DNA of 64,000 nucleotides from Corynespora cassiicola (lineage: Eukaryota > Ascomycota > Dothideomycetes > Pleosporales > Corynesporascaceae). Under the pieces are notes generated by a model that was not told the DNA's origin, ran no database searches, and saw nothing but the letters and a program-made list of their open reading frames with translations. Each line of letters begins with the position of its first letter. Positions within the stretch are counted from its first letter, which is position 1. Shown one piece after another: positions 24,401 through 38,459 of this stretch. The position numbers were made by a program, and so were the translations under genes. The stretch is from positions 1,426,001-1,490,000 of the forward strand of contig JAEUWY010000004.1 of the NCBI GenBank assembly GCA_022059125.1. The letters are read 5' to 3'.

Positions 24401-27400
24401 GAGCCTTCAACACCATGTAGGAGTTGTTGACAGCATGTTGTGAATGGGAGAGCACATCGACGTGAGAGCGGCATGTTTGCCCCGCGTAAGGCCCAGCACA
24501 ATTACAACGCCTCAGCACCATGACAGCAAACAGTCAGTCAAACACATGTACCACATATGAACAGAGCGAGTAATACTTCTTCTTCAAGGCCATGGCAAGC
24601 CATGTCGTCAACGAAAAAGTTTGATAAATGTAGGCTGCCAAAAATGCAACAAGCCATAAGACAGGTTGCAGAGAAGAAACAGCCGATTCAATCTGTGTTT
24701 GACAAAGCCGAAGACCACCAGGACACAACGGCAAGCTTAATCAGTAGAGAGCAACCAATTTTGGTGAACTAAGGGTGGGGGGAACAGGCTTTATATACCT
24801 CTGGCTGGAAAGCTCAGACCAACCCAGAACTCGCTTACGGGGGCTACCAAAGGCAAAACTTCGGAGGTAGGCTCGCTTAGCTTGATAGAAGGGTGAAGGA
24901 TGGATTGCAGGAGGTCGACAGCTGATGGTAGGGCCAAAGGGCGACTCTGAAGACTTGACCGAGGGATCGGAGAGGCCTGGCAGGGTCTATGGGGTAGTAC
25001 AGGATAGGATAAGGGCACCTGAGGTGTCATTGTGCTGTTCCAGAGGTTCTCCAAACATGAGGGCGGGAGCTGGGGATTCTTCGCTGGGCGGGCTCCGCTG
25101 GGCGAGCTCCCCGGGCGTAGTGTAAGCGAGTAACAAGGCTACACTGGGACGGCAGCGGCACAGATGGCTCCTTGAGAGAGCGACGACATCGTCTGAGAAC
25201 CGAGTAGAAGCTAGAGTGATTTGGCTGCTTGCATCGAGTGTGCACGTGCTGGTTGATGTGCTCTGCTTTGTAGTGCCGCCGGAATTCGTTGTTGTGGGGT
25301 TTGCCCCTTCTGGGCCGCCGCGTCAGCAACACCACAACACTTCTACTACGCCAACATGACCTAGGTCCGCCTCTTTTTCATGGCACCTCTCAGGCCGTAT
25401 TGGCAAACAGCTACCTTCGTCCATCCCTCAATCACTTCCTGTTTCCCCATGCGAGCACTCTTAGGCGACAAGGACCGGCGAGTTAGCCGAACTTCTGGTC
25501 AGTGTTGGCTCATCGACGACAGCAAGCCTTCTGACATTCAACATGTTAAAGGGATGCTCCAACCCATCGCGTGGGGGAATAGTTGGTCACAGCGACTGCA
25601 AGTCGCTATAGATGGGCGATGTGCTCTGTGGGCACCCCTTGCCGATGTTTTTATCTTCAAGCCCGCACGCTTCTGTAGGGTGATTTGACCATTACCCGTG
25701 AAGGCTAGAGCTCCATCATCGAGCATCGGTCGTGAGCAGCGACAGTGCGCCGGGCGCTCCTCAACAGAGGGAACGCCAGGACAGGCTCCAGCGGAAGATT
25801 CAACAGTCTGGACTGACGTAACAGGCACGCGAGAGCTACCAACATGGCATGGTAGCGAAAGAGCCGTCGGTGCGCTTCTCTCAACCTCGGTCGTCCAGCC
25901 GTTTGGGTGACCCGACCAGCGACGGCGGACCAGCACCCTCCTCTTGACTTTGACTCCATACCCGACACCCACACACCAGTGGGTACTCCTATCGGCATCA
26001 CGAAAGGCAGCCTCGTTTCTTCGCAGGGCCGCACAGTCTGGCGCTGCATTCCCAAATTTTCTCGAGAACTCACCCACAGCGATACCTTAGCGGAGATGCA
26101 GCGCATATGCCGATGGGCAGGCTACGACTGACAATGTCCTGGCGGCAAGCCATGGATTGCCCCACTTGCAGTCTTCGCTGCCCCAAGGAAGGGTTACTGC
26201 AGCATGGCCCCGAACCTCGCGGACCTCCTCACACCTCAAGCAGGCCAGCGGGTACCCTTCCTCATTTGGTACATTCAATAGCGAGAAACCATAAGCGAGT
26301 TGCCCAGCATGATAAGGCCAGCCGAAACCAGCTGCGGCATATTGGATGGAAGCGGCGATGCGTTGAGACCGCCCGCGATGTCCACGACCTCACCAGCCTT
26401 CTCCAGGGAGGCTCCACGGTGACGACGTGGCGGGGGAGCATCTCCCATTGACTGACAATGCATCCAGAATCGTTCTCAGACGATCGACGACCGAGACAAC
26501 ATGATGGCCTTGCTTCATCGAGCGGCGACATGCGATGCGAAAATTCCTCCTCTTTCATCGACCGACGAATCCCCACGTGACATAAATACCCTATGCGATC
26601 CTTGCTCTTGCTCGCTCCTCCGAAGGCAGCACTTTCAAACGTACACCCCAGAAGCTGTCTCGTCAGCAAACACCGCCCTCATTAGCACGATGACAAACAC
26701 ACACAAAGGAAGGCCTGGGGCAATGAGGACATAATATATACTTGTTGATTCAAGTTATGAAGACCAAAGGAGATGTAGAAGGGACCAATCGCCAATCTGG
26801 CACACGTCACCCAGTTCGCAGTGCTGTGGCCCAACCCCCTTGCGGGGCACTCTAGGACGTCGGTGCTGAAGTCAATTCAAGGATGATCTTGAAAGATGCT
26901 CATCACCGGCTGGCCACGGGTTTCTGGCTCGAGCGGTGCACCAGTGTCCGTCAGGCGAGGTTGGGAGATAGAGGTTTATGCCAAGTATGATACTTAGCGA
27001 CGATGAAATTCGACATGATGACTAGGGATGCATATCATCGCGTAGGCATATAACCCATGGGCCCTAGGGGTGGAGGATGAGGGCACGGCCTAGGAAGTAT
27101 CGAACGCAGAGACCGCCGCCTATCCATTAGCCTGCCTCCGCCGAACAGCATATCGCAAGCGTCGATCCGAGAATACACAAAGACTGCGTACAATGCCAGC
27201 TCACGGTGATTTACGGCAGGGCCTGAGACAGATTGGATGAGGCTGGCGGTACGGTTATCCTGAACGAAGTCGGGACGACGTTTTCGAGACGCCAATGCCG
27301 AATAAAGTTAGTGCAACCACACGGTTAGTACACGCAAGCTCCAGGCGGCGCAACAGCTCAGCTACGAGAGCAGGACAGTGATGCAAGAGCTCACGCGTCC

Positions 27401-30400
27401 ATTGCGATGACATTTGAAGGCTGGTTGACGGCAGAACCAAGCTCCAGGTTCCATCAATTATCGTCCCGGATCGGCCGTCGCTAGCGAAAAATCTTGCGCC
27501 CACATTCAGGACGAAAAAAAGGCCTTTTGAACAAGTCAGAACCCAGCGATCAGAGAGTTTTGTGCATAGAGCGAGCAAGTGGATTGTCTCAGACAAGAGT
27601 TGGTGTGGTTGTCTCATCAAGAGTACGAAACTCATATGTTGGCCGTTCTTAAGAATGGTAACATCATCGACGGGTTGTGGTGAGAAAGGGGGCTCACCGA
27701 CATTTTGGGAGACGTACGGGTCCTGCGTTCAGACCTGCATGTACGTTGCGGTTAATTGTCACTATGAGCGATGGCGGCGCGCGAAGCCGAGAGATGGAAT
27801 CTCAAAATCGTTGAGCTGAAATCAAAGTGAGGGTTCAGGTAAGTAGGCAAGAGATCAATGAGAGGTGGGAGGAAATCAGGGAAGCGAAACTAACCTTTAG
27901 TCTCCCGAGGATGTGCCGCGGGTGCTTGGGCCCGCGTCGTCATCGTTAACCCAATCAGGAAATGCTACACACAAGAGTTCGAAGTGCGTGGGTTGGCGTT
28001 AGAAGGAACCCGAGAGGTGAGTTTATCATCGACAAAATGTGCCCAAGATTTTCATCATGGCATTTACCAAGGGTGTCGTCTTGGTTCAACTGAGATCTGA
28101 CTCACCCGGTGCGACGAATGGCTGGGCAAGTCAACATCGCGCTCGAGCCACAACATCCCTAAACTCATGTATCGAGAGCCCAATTCTAGATGACATGATA
28201 CCATCACCAAACAATAGATCGGGGCAAGTACATTGATCCTGCTCAACTAGTTCGCACTATAGTCGACAGCCGGAGTCGTCGCCTCGACGCATCGCTCGAA
28301 TCTACCATCGGATTAGATACCCCCTCGACGCTTGATCACCCATTTAAAAGACGCAAAAATGACGAACGGTCAGAAGCGAATTGAGGACATCAATTCAGCA
28401 TAACAATGGAATATGCACTTCTTATCATCCACAGAAGACAAAACAGGACCACGGGAGTGCATACCAACTTCGAAGTGCAGTCTCGTCATTCAATTTCCCT
28501 ATCTGAACTCAGCATGTTTTCTCCGCAGACTGTGCAGCAGCATACATATGCAAAACGATATTCAGAATCAATTCGTAATCAGAGACATTCGTTCGCAGCG
28601 AAACTCTTCGAATCCAGAATAGAAAAGGTATTCCACATGTCTCGGGAGGCAATGTTGAGGTCATATCGATTCCTGATTCGCTTACTTTCATCTCTGGAAT
28701 GCTATTCATACTGCGAAAAGACACAGTAGACCAATCTGTTATACAGGGTAACGGGAAAATTACATCTTCGCTTCCTAGTGTTGCCGGTTAGCAATATCCC
28801 AGCTTTTAACGAAACGAAGATAAGCCTAAGCGCAAGTCTCAGAAAGAAACTTTAATCATCGGAACACCGACTCATTAAAACCAAACCTTGAAATCTATTC
28901 TCATCGCCGTAGAATGGAAATGGGAGAGATGCACCAACTTACCAGATAGCAAAAAGTTATGTGGCGCTTCCTGGGAGTCTCAAGTCAGAGATATTCAAAG
29001 CGCTGGCAGTACAAATAAATCGAAACGGTAAGTCTCAGTAGATGTAATCCGCACTTGGGGATCGCAGTGTCAGAAAATGATGCGAGCCAGGCAAGCCATC
29101 ATGATCATCGGCCTTGATCTAACACCTCAAGTACGTGTCTCATCATTAACTCATCATTGACCAAAACCAAAATGGGCAGTTTGTGCTGACCTTAATTAGG
29201 ACTTCCACAAATCACAGCAGAGTATAAGGTCATGTCCGGCTATTCATCCCTAGATAATCTGAGCAGTCATCGATCGGAATAACTTGACAGCTCGGGTGAT
29301 GCAAGCGAGATATAGGTCAATGTCGTGAAAGGCTACTGATTGAATAACATGAAGGTCAGTACTGCTCATTCGTATTGAAACTGCAATAGTACAAGAAAGG
29401 AGGGGTAATATCAGAGTATTACCGAGGTCATCATTATAGGTAATCAGACCAAGGAAGGCAGTGTTGGGTGGTTATCATCATCTCAATCGCTCGCAAAAAA
29501 CAAGGAGAAAACACTTATCTTTGCAGATATTTCCCTAGGAAGCCAGTTCCATACTAACAGACGGTTATAAATTGAGTGTCAGCAACTATCCTTCACGAAC
29601 CGGAGAACTCGTTGGAGAATCAAAATCTCAGAGAAGGGCAAGTACAGTTAATCATGAAACGAAAGCTTCAGGTGAGTACATGTTCATGCATCATCATCTG
29701 TTTCATGAGTGGAGAACATATGATTAGTCCATTTACTTTTAACAGGTGTTCGACAGGGCTTGAATGGTCTAAGCTCATGACAAAGCGTGGAAAGGCCTGG
29801 ACCGGTATTGCGATCTTCTTGGACATATACCACGCGCGATCAAGCAAAGACTATCTTCGGTATCGATGATAAAGACTGCAATCCTGATTCGATTAGTAAT
29901 GCCTTGGTATTCCAATATGTCGTAGGAGGTAGTACCAAAGGGAAGCCATCTGACTCCTGGCAACGATATGTTCCAAAACGTCAGACTAGCAGATCCCGAT
30001 CTATTGTCGTTCTCTATGCGGTATTGCCTTATGATGGCCGAACTTATCGGGCGTGAGAAGGTATTTGACACTACAAGTATTCTTCCACGAACGCGCAGTG
30101 TAACGACGGTCAGGGCCATCAATAGGCATCGACGATGGAAAAGACCTATGACAGATGTTTGTATGTTAGCTGGGTTGCTACTCAAAGAGAACGCATATTC
30201 TAGTAACAAACACTACCTGTGCTAAATGTGGTACCAAAAACGAGAAAGGAAACTGAATAGTACGAGCAGACGCCCACAAGCCATGTATGGTCAGGCTAGA
30301 ACCTGAACCCGAAGGTCACCCCGGTCGGGATCACATCTGCGTCGGGCGTGTCTGGAAAAGAGCCAGGAACAGACTTGGGCCCTCTGGCCAGGATATAAGG

Positions 30401-32038
30401 GAGGTCATGCAGCACCTCGCTTCCTCACCAAGCCTCCGTCTCTCACAGAGTGCCCATCTCTTCCCCGAACGTGGGTGCTTTGTGTTTTGCAGAAGACAAA
30501 AGCATCAGTGACGACAGCAACGGCTGAACATCAAAAATTTTGCCAGCCCTACTTGGTACTTGTCGATTGATGGCGTCGTGGGTGCCGGTACTTGATCTTT
30601 GTGTGTTCTGTCGATTCACTCGGAGGGAGGTTGATGCCGTGCGATCTCCGAGGCACGCAAGCCAACTTGAAGCGAGTACGAACCTTCAAGAACGATGCCA
30701 AAGGAAAATTCAACCAGTATCGAGGGCTACGAAACTTGCCAGTCCTGGCTCTGCGATCTCCGGGCTTTGCGTGGCGGAGCGACATGCCAACCTTTCTAGC
30801 ACCGTTTCGGGAACCAGCTCAAGTTGACAGCGCGGAGCTTAGTTCTTGAGCAACACAGAAACGAAGCCTGAAGCAAACCGCAGAAGTTTCCTGCAATTCA
30901 CTGCAGCCTTTTGTTCTCATGCGTGCAGAATAGAGGCTCGTTGAAGGGTGAGGCAGGCGCGAAGGAGATGCATTGGACCCCCGGATCGCGCCAGCTAAGT
31001 CATCGAAGCAACCAAGTTGTTCGGCGATGATAGATTTCATGATATTTTTTACCGGATGTTTCGTGTTAATCGCGTCAGAAACGGCATGGTGCTGTCCTGG
31101 GGATGATGGGCTTGACTGCGGCCCGGCTGGCCAGACCCGCCAACTGTCCGAACAAGTAGACAAGAAGACAAGACGCGACAATTGACCTCTTGCAAGCTTT
31201 TGGGAATCCAATGAGCCCCCGTAAATCACCTGCATTGTATATTTCTTCCGGTGTTGCTGTTGTTGTTCTGCTGGTGGCCGCGAGACTCACAAAGCAGGGC
31301 GACCAAAGACCGACGCACCGGGCCTGCGAGACGCCAGAAAGCTTGAAAAACGATAAAAATTAACATGATTCCAGTGGGGAGGCTTCTGAGTTTATATACA
31401 AAGGTTCAAAGAGATATGGGTGGGATGAGTGTGTCTGTGGGTGTGTGGTAGAGGAAGGAGGGACCTGGCGGAGCGAGAAATTTAAGAGCAAAACAATCCC
31501 CCAACTCCCCCAGCGCTGGCCCGTGCGGTCCACAACGGGTGCAATATCTACGGCAAGTTCACTCCCATTGCGGCATACTGATGGAATTCCCAGTAAAAAC
31601 CACCCGAATCACCGCTGTTTTCCCGCCAAACTGTCCCACACACATCTATTAGATGATTCTCGATTGATGTTACTATACACCACTGATATGTATAATATCT
31701 CACATATTTCCCAAATGACCGCCGGTAGAGTCTCAATGGTGTTCTCGACGCCGTTGAGTGTTTCTTTTGTAGCCACGCTCGAGATTGCTACCCGATTATC
31801 TATCAGATTATGCATCAGCATCGCCCAAAGATGAGGGAAATTGATAGTAATCTAAGTTTAGATGTCCCCTTTCCATGTTTAGTTGACTTTTCCACGTGCT
31901 GGTTTGATTTGATATTCTCCGTAAGCTCACGATCCGCTCCGAGTATAACTGGTTGTTGATGCTATATTACACGAACATTCACGACCCGCTGCTGAGTAAA
32001 AGGACCTGAATCCCAGCGAGGCACTGGATCTAGTCTCA
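21445..32038. other. Gene-poor region, 10.6 kb
   Basis: I find no frame above about 180 codons and none with recognisable family motifs, signal peptides or consistent splice-linked exons on either strand. Base composition is ordinary rather than AT-rich, unlike heavily RIP-mutated blocks. A 12-nt G run lies at 23486-23497. Lone frames at 25538-26077, 25705-26106 and 26262-26669 (all minus) are Arg/Ser-rich and overlap others. Possible contents are long non-coding transcripts, strongly diverged transposon remains, or small orphan genes that cannot be told apart by eye. Confidence 0.45.
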
Positions 32039-35000
32039 CTAGCTACCAAACTCTTGATCGAACCGGTCCTGATAGTGATCGTCACCTACAATGTCAACAC
32101 TCAAAAACCTAGAAAGCTCAGCAAAGTTCACGCACCTCGTGACCTTCCAGAACGCGAAGTAGAGCCTCGAATTGAGGAAAGATTTTTCTTGTAGGGCAAT
32201 TTTGGCACCTGATCCTGGGAGCGAGATGACAAATGCGACCTACTTGAATATCCCAATGAGCTAGCAGAATTATAGTCCTTGTCGCTCGTCCGATTCTTGG
32301 CGGACACTGGAGATTTTTTTACAATTTCAATGTTGTCAGAAGAGTTTTTGGAGGCACTCCGAAGCTTCTTAGAAGACAATTTCTGCTCGGGTTGGGCTGA
32401 ACTGGCCTTCCGCTTCTGCCGAAACGTTTTCACTCCCGTCTCTTCGTAACCATTCGTCAACTCACCGCCACTCGTCTGGTTTCGGGATTCTGAAAACTCG
32501 CCACGGCCATTTTCCTCCATATAAGCGACATGAGTCTTCAGCTTGATGACCAATCGCTTTTCTGTGCCCCCACGTCTATTTTCCCTCGGAGCTGGGTTTG
32601 GAGGGGTGACGGGCTGCTTTGGTCTGGTCGCAGTGTTGGCCTGAGATTTGGGTAGAATGCCATTTTTAGATTCGTTCAATGACCCAAGCGTCTTTTCCCT
32701 GAACGCCTCGTGGCCGGTTTCCCTGCTAGGAGACCTGTTTCGGCAAAGAACTTGTGATTCTTTCGAAGAAATGTTCCGTGATTGAGACGCCCTTTTATCC
32801 CAGGTGTTTAAGGCCTCTGAGCTCATAGAACTAGAGAGCTCCGAAGTAGTCTTACGGGATTTTGCGCGTTTCCGGTGGGTAATATCCTCAAGAACTTTGA
32901 ACGGGTCTGGGGAATCAGTTTCCTGTGTGTCGGGGACTAGATGAGGTGCATAATCTATAACTGAAATGCTGTATTCATCAAGAAACTCTGAAGCTCCGAG
33001 ATTATTGTCTGGTTCGATCGAATCAAAATTGTCGGAACCTTCCAAAAGGTACTCGTGGTCACGTGTCATATTGGTCTCCTGGCCAGGCTCAAAAAGCTGT
33101 GATCTTGCTGGAACTCTCGGTCCCAAGCTTTGATCAACTAGCCTCTCCGAATTACCAGAGTTTCCATTTTGTAATGGAGTTTGAACCGGTGTTACAATAC
33201 CTGGACGCCGGTCTTCATGTATCTGCTTTGAGGTTTGCAGTCCAGCACTCGAAATGAATTCCTCTAGAGCTTCTGGCGATTTGCTTGGATGTATGCTGAT
33301 CTCATCAACTACCTGAAGCATGGCTTTTGCCGTCTCTTTCTTGTGTGCTTTCAGCTTCCTATCAGATTCAGCTTCAAGCTTTCGATAGCTCGCCTCCATC
33401 TTCCGGTAAGCAGTCTGAGCTTCTGTTGAGCGACGGTTTAAATCTTCAAGTTGGGTATCTTTCTCCATAAGAAGCTTTTTTGTCTGTATATCAATGTCCT
33501 CAGATCGCTGTTCTGCTTTTGCTAAAGTACCTTCACGCTCTTTCAGAGTATTCGCATACTCTTGGCTGACCTGGGAAAGCCGCACCTCAAACTCCTGCTT
33601 CAGTTTCTCAATCTGACTCTTTTTGGTAGCCTCTAGCTCCATCAATTGGTTCTTTAGTGTTTTGATCTCCACTTGTGAGGCGTTGAAGCTACCGGTTGCT
33701 TTTTGAAGATCATCCTTTGTCTTTTGCAACTCAATGGCGAGGGTATCAAGCCTGGATGAGGCGTTCTTTTGGTGTCGCTCTAGCTCAGAGTCATCATCGG
33801 CCTGCCTTTTGCGAAGAATTTTCAGTTCTTTGTCGATTAGGCCCCCTTTTTCGCTCGCTAGCTGCAAGCTATGGCGGGTGCTGCCCAACTCATTGTCGAG
33901 ATTTTGAATTCTGCCCTCCAAATCTCTCTTCTCATCTTTTAAGCGATTAATTTCTTCCTTCAGGTTTATTCTCGTCTCTTTCAGGTTTTCCTCATAACTT
34001 TCGTCTCTATCCACTTGTTCCTTCAATTTACGGTCGCTATCCTTTTCGAAAGTTAGCCAAGAACAAATACATGAGAAACTTGTTTACACACCTCTTTCGC
34101 CATTCGAACTGCCTCAGCAAGCTTTTCCTCATAATCATTCTCCCGGTCCTATAATTTTTTTAGCAGTATTCATACAAAGATGGACTGCCAACATACCTGC
34201 CATGATATCGCTATCTTTTCGTGAGTTGTTTGCTGCTTCACTGCTTCTTTCAACTGCGCATGAGTATCCTTGAGCTCATTTTCAAGTTGAATAATCTTTC
34301 CTTCAAGATCAGAGATTTCCGCTTGTCGATCAGCGGCCTTGGATTTGAGATCATTGAGTTCCCGCTGAAGATGGGAGCTGGAATGCGCGAGCTCAGTGGC
34401 TCTGGCCCTCAATTCGGTTGAGCACTTCCTCTCTCCATCCAATTCTTTCACCAAGTCATCGGTGTTTTGGTGCATCTTTTGGAATTCTTCCCATTTATCG
34501 CATAGATTGGATAACCCTGAGCTGATATTGTCGAACCGTTCATGAATAGAGCCTTGAATAGAACTGCGAAAAGCCGTGCCGTCCCCCAATACCTTTGATA
34601 AGCCAGCCAGCTTCAGATCGATACTTCAGAATATCAGCCTTATGAATAGTTCACCGAGCTATAGAAGGCTCACCTCTTATGCTCTTGGCGAAGAGAATCT
34701 TCGAACGCATGGATGTTCTTCGCAATTGGAAGTGGTGTTGCCTGAAAGTTCTTCAGAGCCTCTATGCATTCTCTGATGGCAGCTTCACTCCCCCCTTTGA
34801 GCGACGTACTATTGACAGATTTTTGGATAGCTTCCAGCTTATTAATAAGCATATTGTTGTTTCCTCGAACAGAACCGAGGATCTCACGCAGCGAAGACAT
34901 CATATTGTCTTGCAAGATTGAGCTGCGCTGTTTTTCGTCTTCCAGTGTCATATTTGTCCTTCTGAGATCCTCGGAGAGAGTTCTCCTGGCCATTTCAGAG

Positions 35001-36881
35001 ACCCTCAGCTTCCCTAAACAATCTTCCAATGCTTCCATAGTTGCTCGGCGATTTTTACGGATGCTATCCATTGCCAATTGGTACTCGTTGATGACAGATC
35101 GCTTTTGGCGATTGTTGTCTACAATCTTGGCATTTAAAACCTCTTGGATTTCCTGGTTGCGTGTCCGTGTTTCTGCTTTCAGCTTGTCGTAGTCATTTCC
35201 GACGCCGCTAATGTAGCGCTCGAGACTGTTGCTCTTCTTCTTGAATTGCTCCACCGTAGACTTGAGGGCAGTTTCACGTTCAAGGCTGGTATTTATATGC
35301 TCTTTTTGCATGATATTCTTTTCTCGTAGTAACCCAATTATGTCTTCGAGATCCTTGATTCGGGTATCGTGATTTTGTCTGACTCTGGTCTGTTCGGCGT
35401 TGTGCATCATCCGAATCCCATCCAGGTATTGGTCAAAGCTCAAGGACGGCATAGGACTCCTCTTGACCTGAATTTGTTTTACTCCTGGCTGTACTGAGTT
35501 GCACTGCCTCAGTTGGGGCTTGGAGACGCGACCCGACACTCCTACCCACGACGTCTCGTGAGCGATGCTCATGGGCGATTGGCGACCTCCATTGCCACTG
35601 GGAGAGCTATTTCCTTCTCGGTCGGCTGTTATGGGCAGCGTGACAGAAGCTTCATTCTCTTTGCTTTCCTCAAATTGGGTTGTCGAGTCAATATGCGTAG
35701 GTAGACGATACGCTTCGCGTTCGGTATCAGCTCGATTTTTCTCCGCACCTATTTCACTCGGATTCTCGAGAGGCCCATGAGTGGCATTTTCTGGAATGCG
35801 TGGGTTGTCATTTTCTGCATGGGGAGGGTTGGAACGCTGCTTTTCAACCTCCAAATGGTTCGATGTAGTCTTGGGATCTTCGATCAACTGTGCCCTAATG
35901 TTTCCAGAGCACTTCACGGTGTAAGACTCGTTCGCTGGGATAGCGGGAATAGGCTGAACCGAAGTACCCCGTGCTCTTGGAGGCCAAGGGTCCATAGAGA
36001 TCTGAGCTTTGGGAATTTTTCTGGACTTCTTGGTCTTTGTACTAGTTTTCTGAATAATCGCTGCAGGTGGCTCGACGGGACCGAATGACGCTGTATTCTC
36101 TCGCGATCTAGAAAATCCAAACCTTAGAGGGGTCAGAGCCTACAGTAAACAAGTTGGTTTTAAGATAAATACCCATTGGTATCAGATGCGGTACCTTCTT
36201 CTGTACCTTTTGGCCCGAAGCCGATGTCCTGCTCATTTTGAGGCTTTGGCGCATTGTATTTCGGCTCATATCTGCCTCTCATGGTATCTGCTTGATGACC
36301 AGGAAAATCCCGTACATATGTTGCAGAACCAGTGAGGTCTTCTATAGATTATCTCAGCTCCAAGTTCATGTGAGTTGTATTGGATACTGACCCTCGCTTC
36401 TTGCTCTGCCAACCTCCAATGCAGCACGATCAGACAAAAGTGTGCTAGATGCGATGCTTGGTCGAGGAGAAAGTTTGCTATTCTTGGAAGACGCGTGTGT
36501 ATTTTTTGAGGCAATTGGTGCGAAGGAGAAACTGGGTGTCAGCAATCCACTGTCGGTCGTTGACTGCTTTGACAGGAATTTGTAAGGCTCAGGGGGCGCA
36601 AGTGAGCTGGATTCCTTAGTCGCTGCATTCTTCTCGATAAGAGAACGACTATTAGGGCTGAGCGGTTCTTCTTCAAGTAGCCTGTTTTGCATCTCTTCCT
36701 CCCCGTTGTCGGGCTGAGTTTCGGGGATAATGATGTCGCTACCTGGTACCTCGATGTTGCTCTTGCCGGCAAAGTGCTCGTCGACCATAAGGTCAGGCTG
36801 GATTTCATACCGCAGTCGCGATGAACCAATCTCGCCATATTTGATTGGCTGCTTTGCCTTTGGGCCCGTACGCCCAGACAT
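32039..36881 (-). CDS. Giant coiled-coil protein, 1514 residues
   Basis: Seven exons: 36881-36392, 36341-36173, 36122-34674, 34623-34197, 34148-34092, 34041-32136, 32085-32039. All six introns are 48-50 nt and every junction keeps phase. Residues 1-450 are low complexity and polar, starting MSGRTGPKAKQPIKYGEI and including MRGRYEPKYNAPKPQNEQ. Residues about 450-1110 are long heptad-rich coiled coil with many Glu/Lys/Leu/Arg. Residues about 1110-1514 are disordered, Ser/Lys-rich with basic patches (HRKRAKSRK, KRKASSA), ending GDDHYQDRFDQEFGS from the last exon. The layout of basic tail plus long central coil resembles transverse-filament or scaffold proteins such as fungal Sme4/Zip1-type proteins, but coiled coils match by composition and I cannot assign it. 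The start ATG at 36881 is preferred over one 25 codons upstream because the upstream part looks unlike the rest. Confidence 0.85.
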
Positions 36882-38459
36882 GGCGTCTGAACGGGCGGCT
36901 CTGGCAGCCGAGGAAGTGGGAATACAGAGGCGATGGCAAAGGCAGGTGGTTGACAATTAATGCCCTGAATGGTACAAGGATTCGTGTATGGTCTTGGATG
37001 AGTAAGAGAGAGAGAGAGAGAAGGAGATGGAGAGTTGGAAACTGAGTGGTGGCAACAAGTAGAGGAAGGCGCGAAGGACATGCCTCCACACCCAACCTCG
37101 CATCACGGGAGACGACCACCATCGTGCCCATCCAGGTATGTCCATTTCTGAATGAATTCTTTCAACAGCTATGCGTAGCTTCTAAATGTTTCTCTTGCCA
37201 TTGGGGTTGGTTTCTTGCAACCAGCTTCGAAAAATCCAGCATGTTCACAATATTCTTTCGCGTACCTAGAAGGCGAGAGAGTTGACCGGGACGAGTATAG
37301 TAAGAGGCGGAAGAATAGAGATAGGGATATTCACACTTCCCTCGGGCCGTGTGCCGGGTAGGTAGGTAGTTGACAGGGTGCAGTGCACGACCACCTGATG
37401 TCCACGGGTGTCCACCAGGTGGGCACAGCTATCGCCATCACGTGATGATGCCGAAGCGACCTCGAGCCTTGGAGTGGACCTCCAGAGCGATGCCTCAGGT
37501 AGGTACCTAGCAACCCAAGACTCGCCCAGCTGTCCGGAAATAGTCGAAATTCGTGGCAAATTTCCGTGTCTATTTTCGATTCATATCTCGCGCCATGTGA
37601 CATGCAATGTATGGTTCGTCACATAGACCTTGCTCCCGCCATCCGGTATCGAGACGGGCTCCCGCATATCAATGCCTCGCGTCCGACGGACAGTGCAGAG
37701 CCTTTAAATTGCGGCGATCCACGACCGAGATAACTCGACTCCTCTGCAGCCCAACGAATTGACCATCGGCGTCTCCAGTCCCAGTCCCCAAGCCCCCACT
37801 GGACGAACATTCTCTATCGGGCCGTTTCAAATGTCCGCACTGCAGCCCTGCCTCAACGCCATACCAGACGAGGCCCCACCCTGTTCGGTACGTATGGCCA
37901 GCAGACAAGCTTTACTACGCCGCCATGTGTTGATGTGCAAAGGGTCGAAATGGCCTGCGAATGATGGCCAGATGTTCGCGTTCTCGCCTCCCCCCCTGGA
38001 GCCAAAAATATGCAGGCACAAGGCCCGGCGCTTGCACCCGTCGGCCGTCCAATCGGAATCCAGACCACCCCTGTCCCGCCTGCAATGTGATTCTCACCTC
38101 CACTCTGCTCAACACCAGAAGCGCTCGCCGCTCACCAATCGCCTCCACTCATCTCTCCAAGACTGCTCGCTCTGGACGCCAATGCGCCAAAATAAGCATG
38201 CACGCCTTGCCGGCTGCACTCCTGGTCCATCACGTCCGCACCATGCTAGCCGCTCAGTACTCGTCCCGTCGCGGGGTTTTGGCCTGGTTAAAGGCCACCC
38301 GCCACTGCGCAAATATAGAGAAGGCGAGCCGCTGCTGTAGTCAGACTCCTACGTGCGGTACGAGTTGAGCTCTGCACCTGTCCAACACGCCATCGTCGTG
38401 TGCTCTCGTACGACCAAATCACCATCTCAACCCCGTCGCTGCACAGCTGCTCCGCCATC
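36882..38459. other. Intergenic region between divergent genes
   Basis: About 1.6 kb shared upstream region of the coiled-coil gene (minus) and the TM protein gene (plus). It holds a short GA microsatellite near 37005-37021. Frames on both strands between 37.6 and 38.4 kb overlap each other and are not supported. Confidence 0.5.

Noticed and set aside
25538..26669. Three minus-strand frames of 133-179 codons
   Set aside because: They overlap in different phases, have Arg/Ser-rich composition and no recognisable family features.
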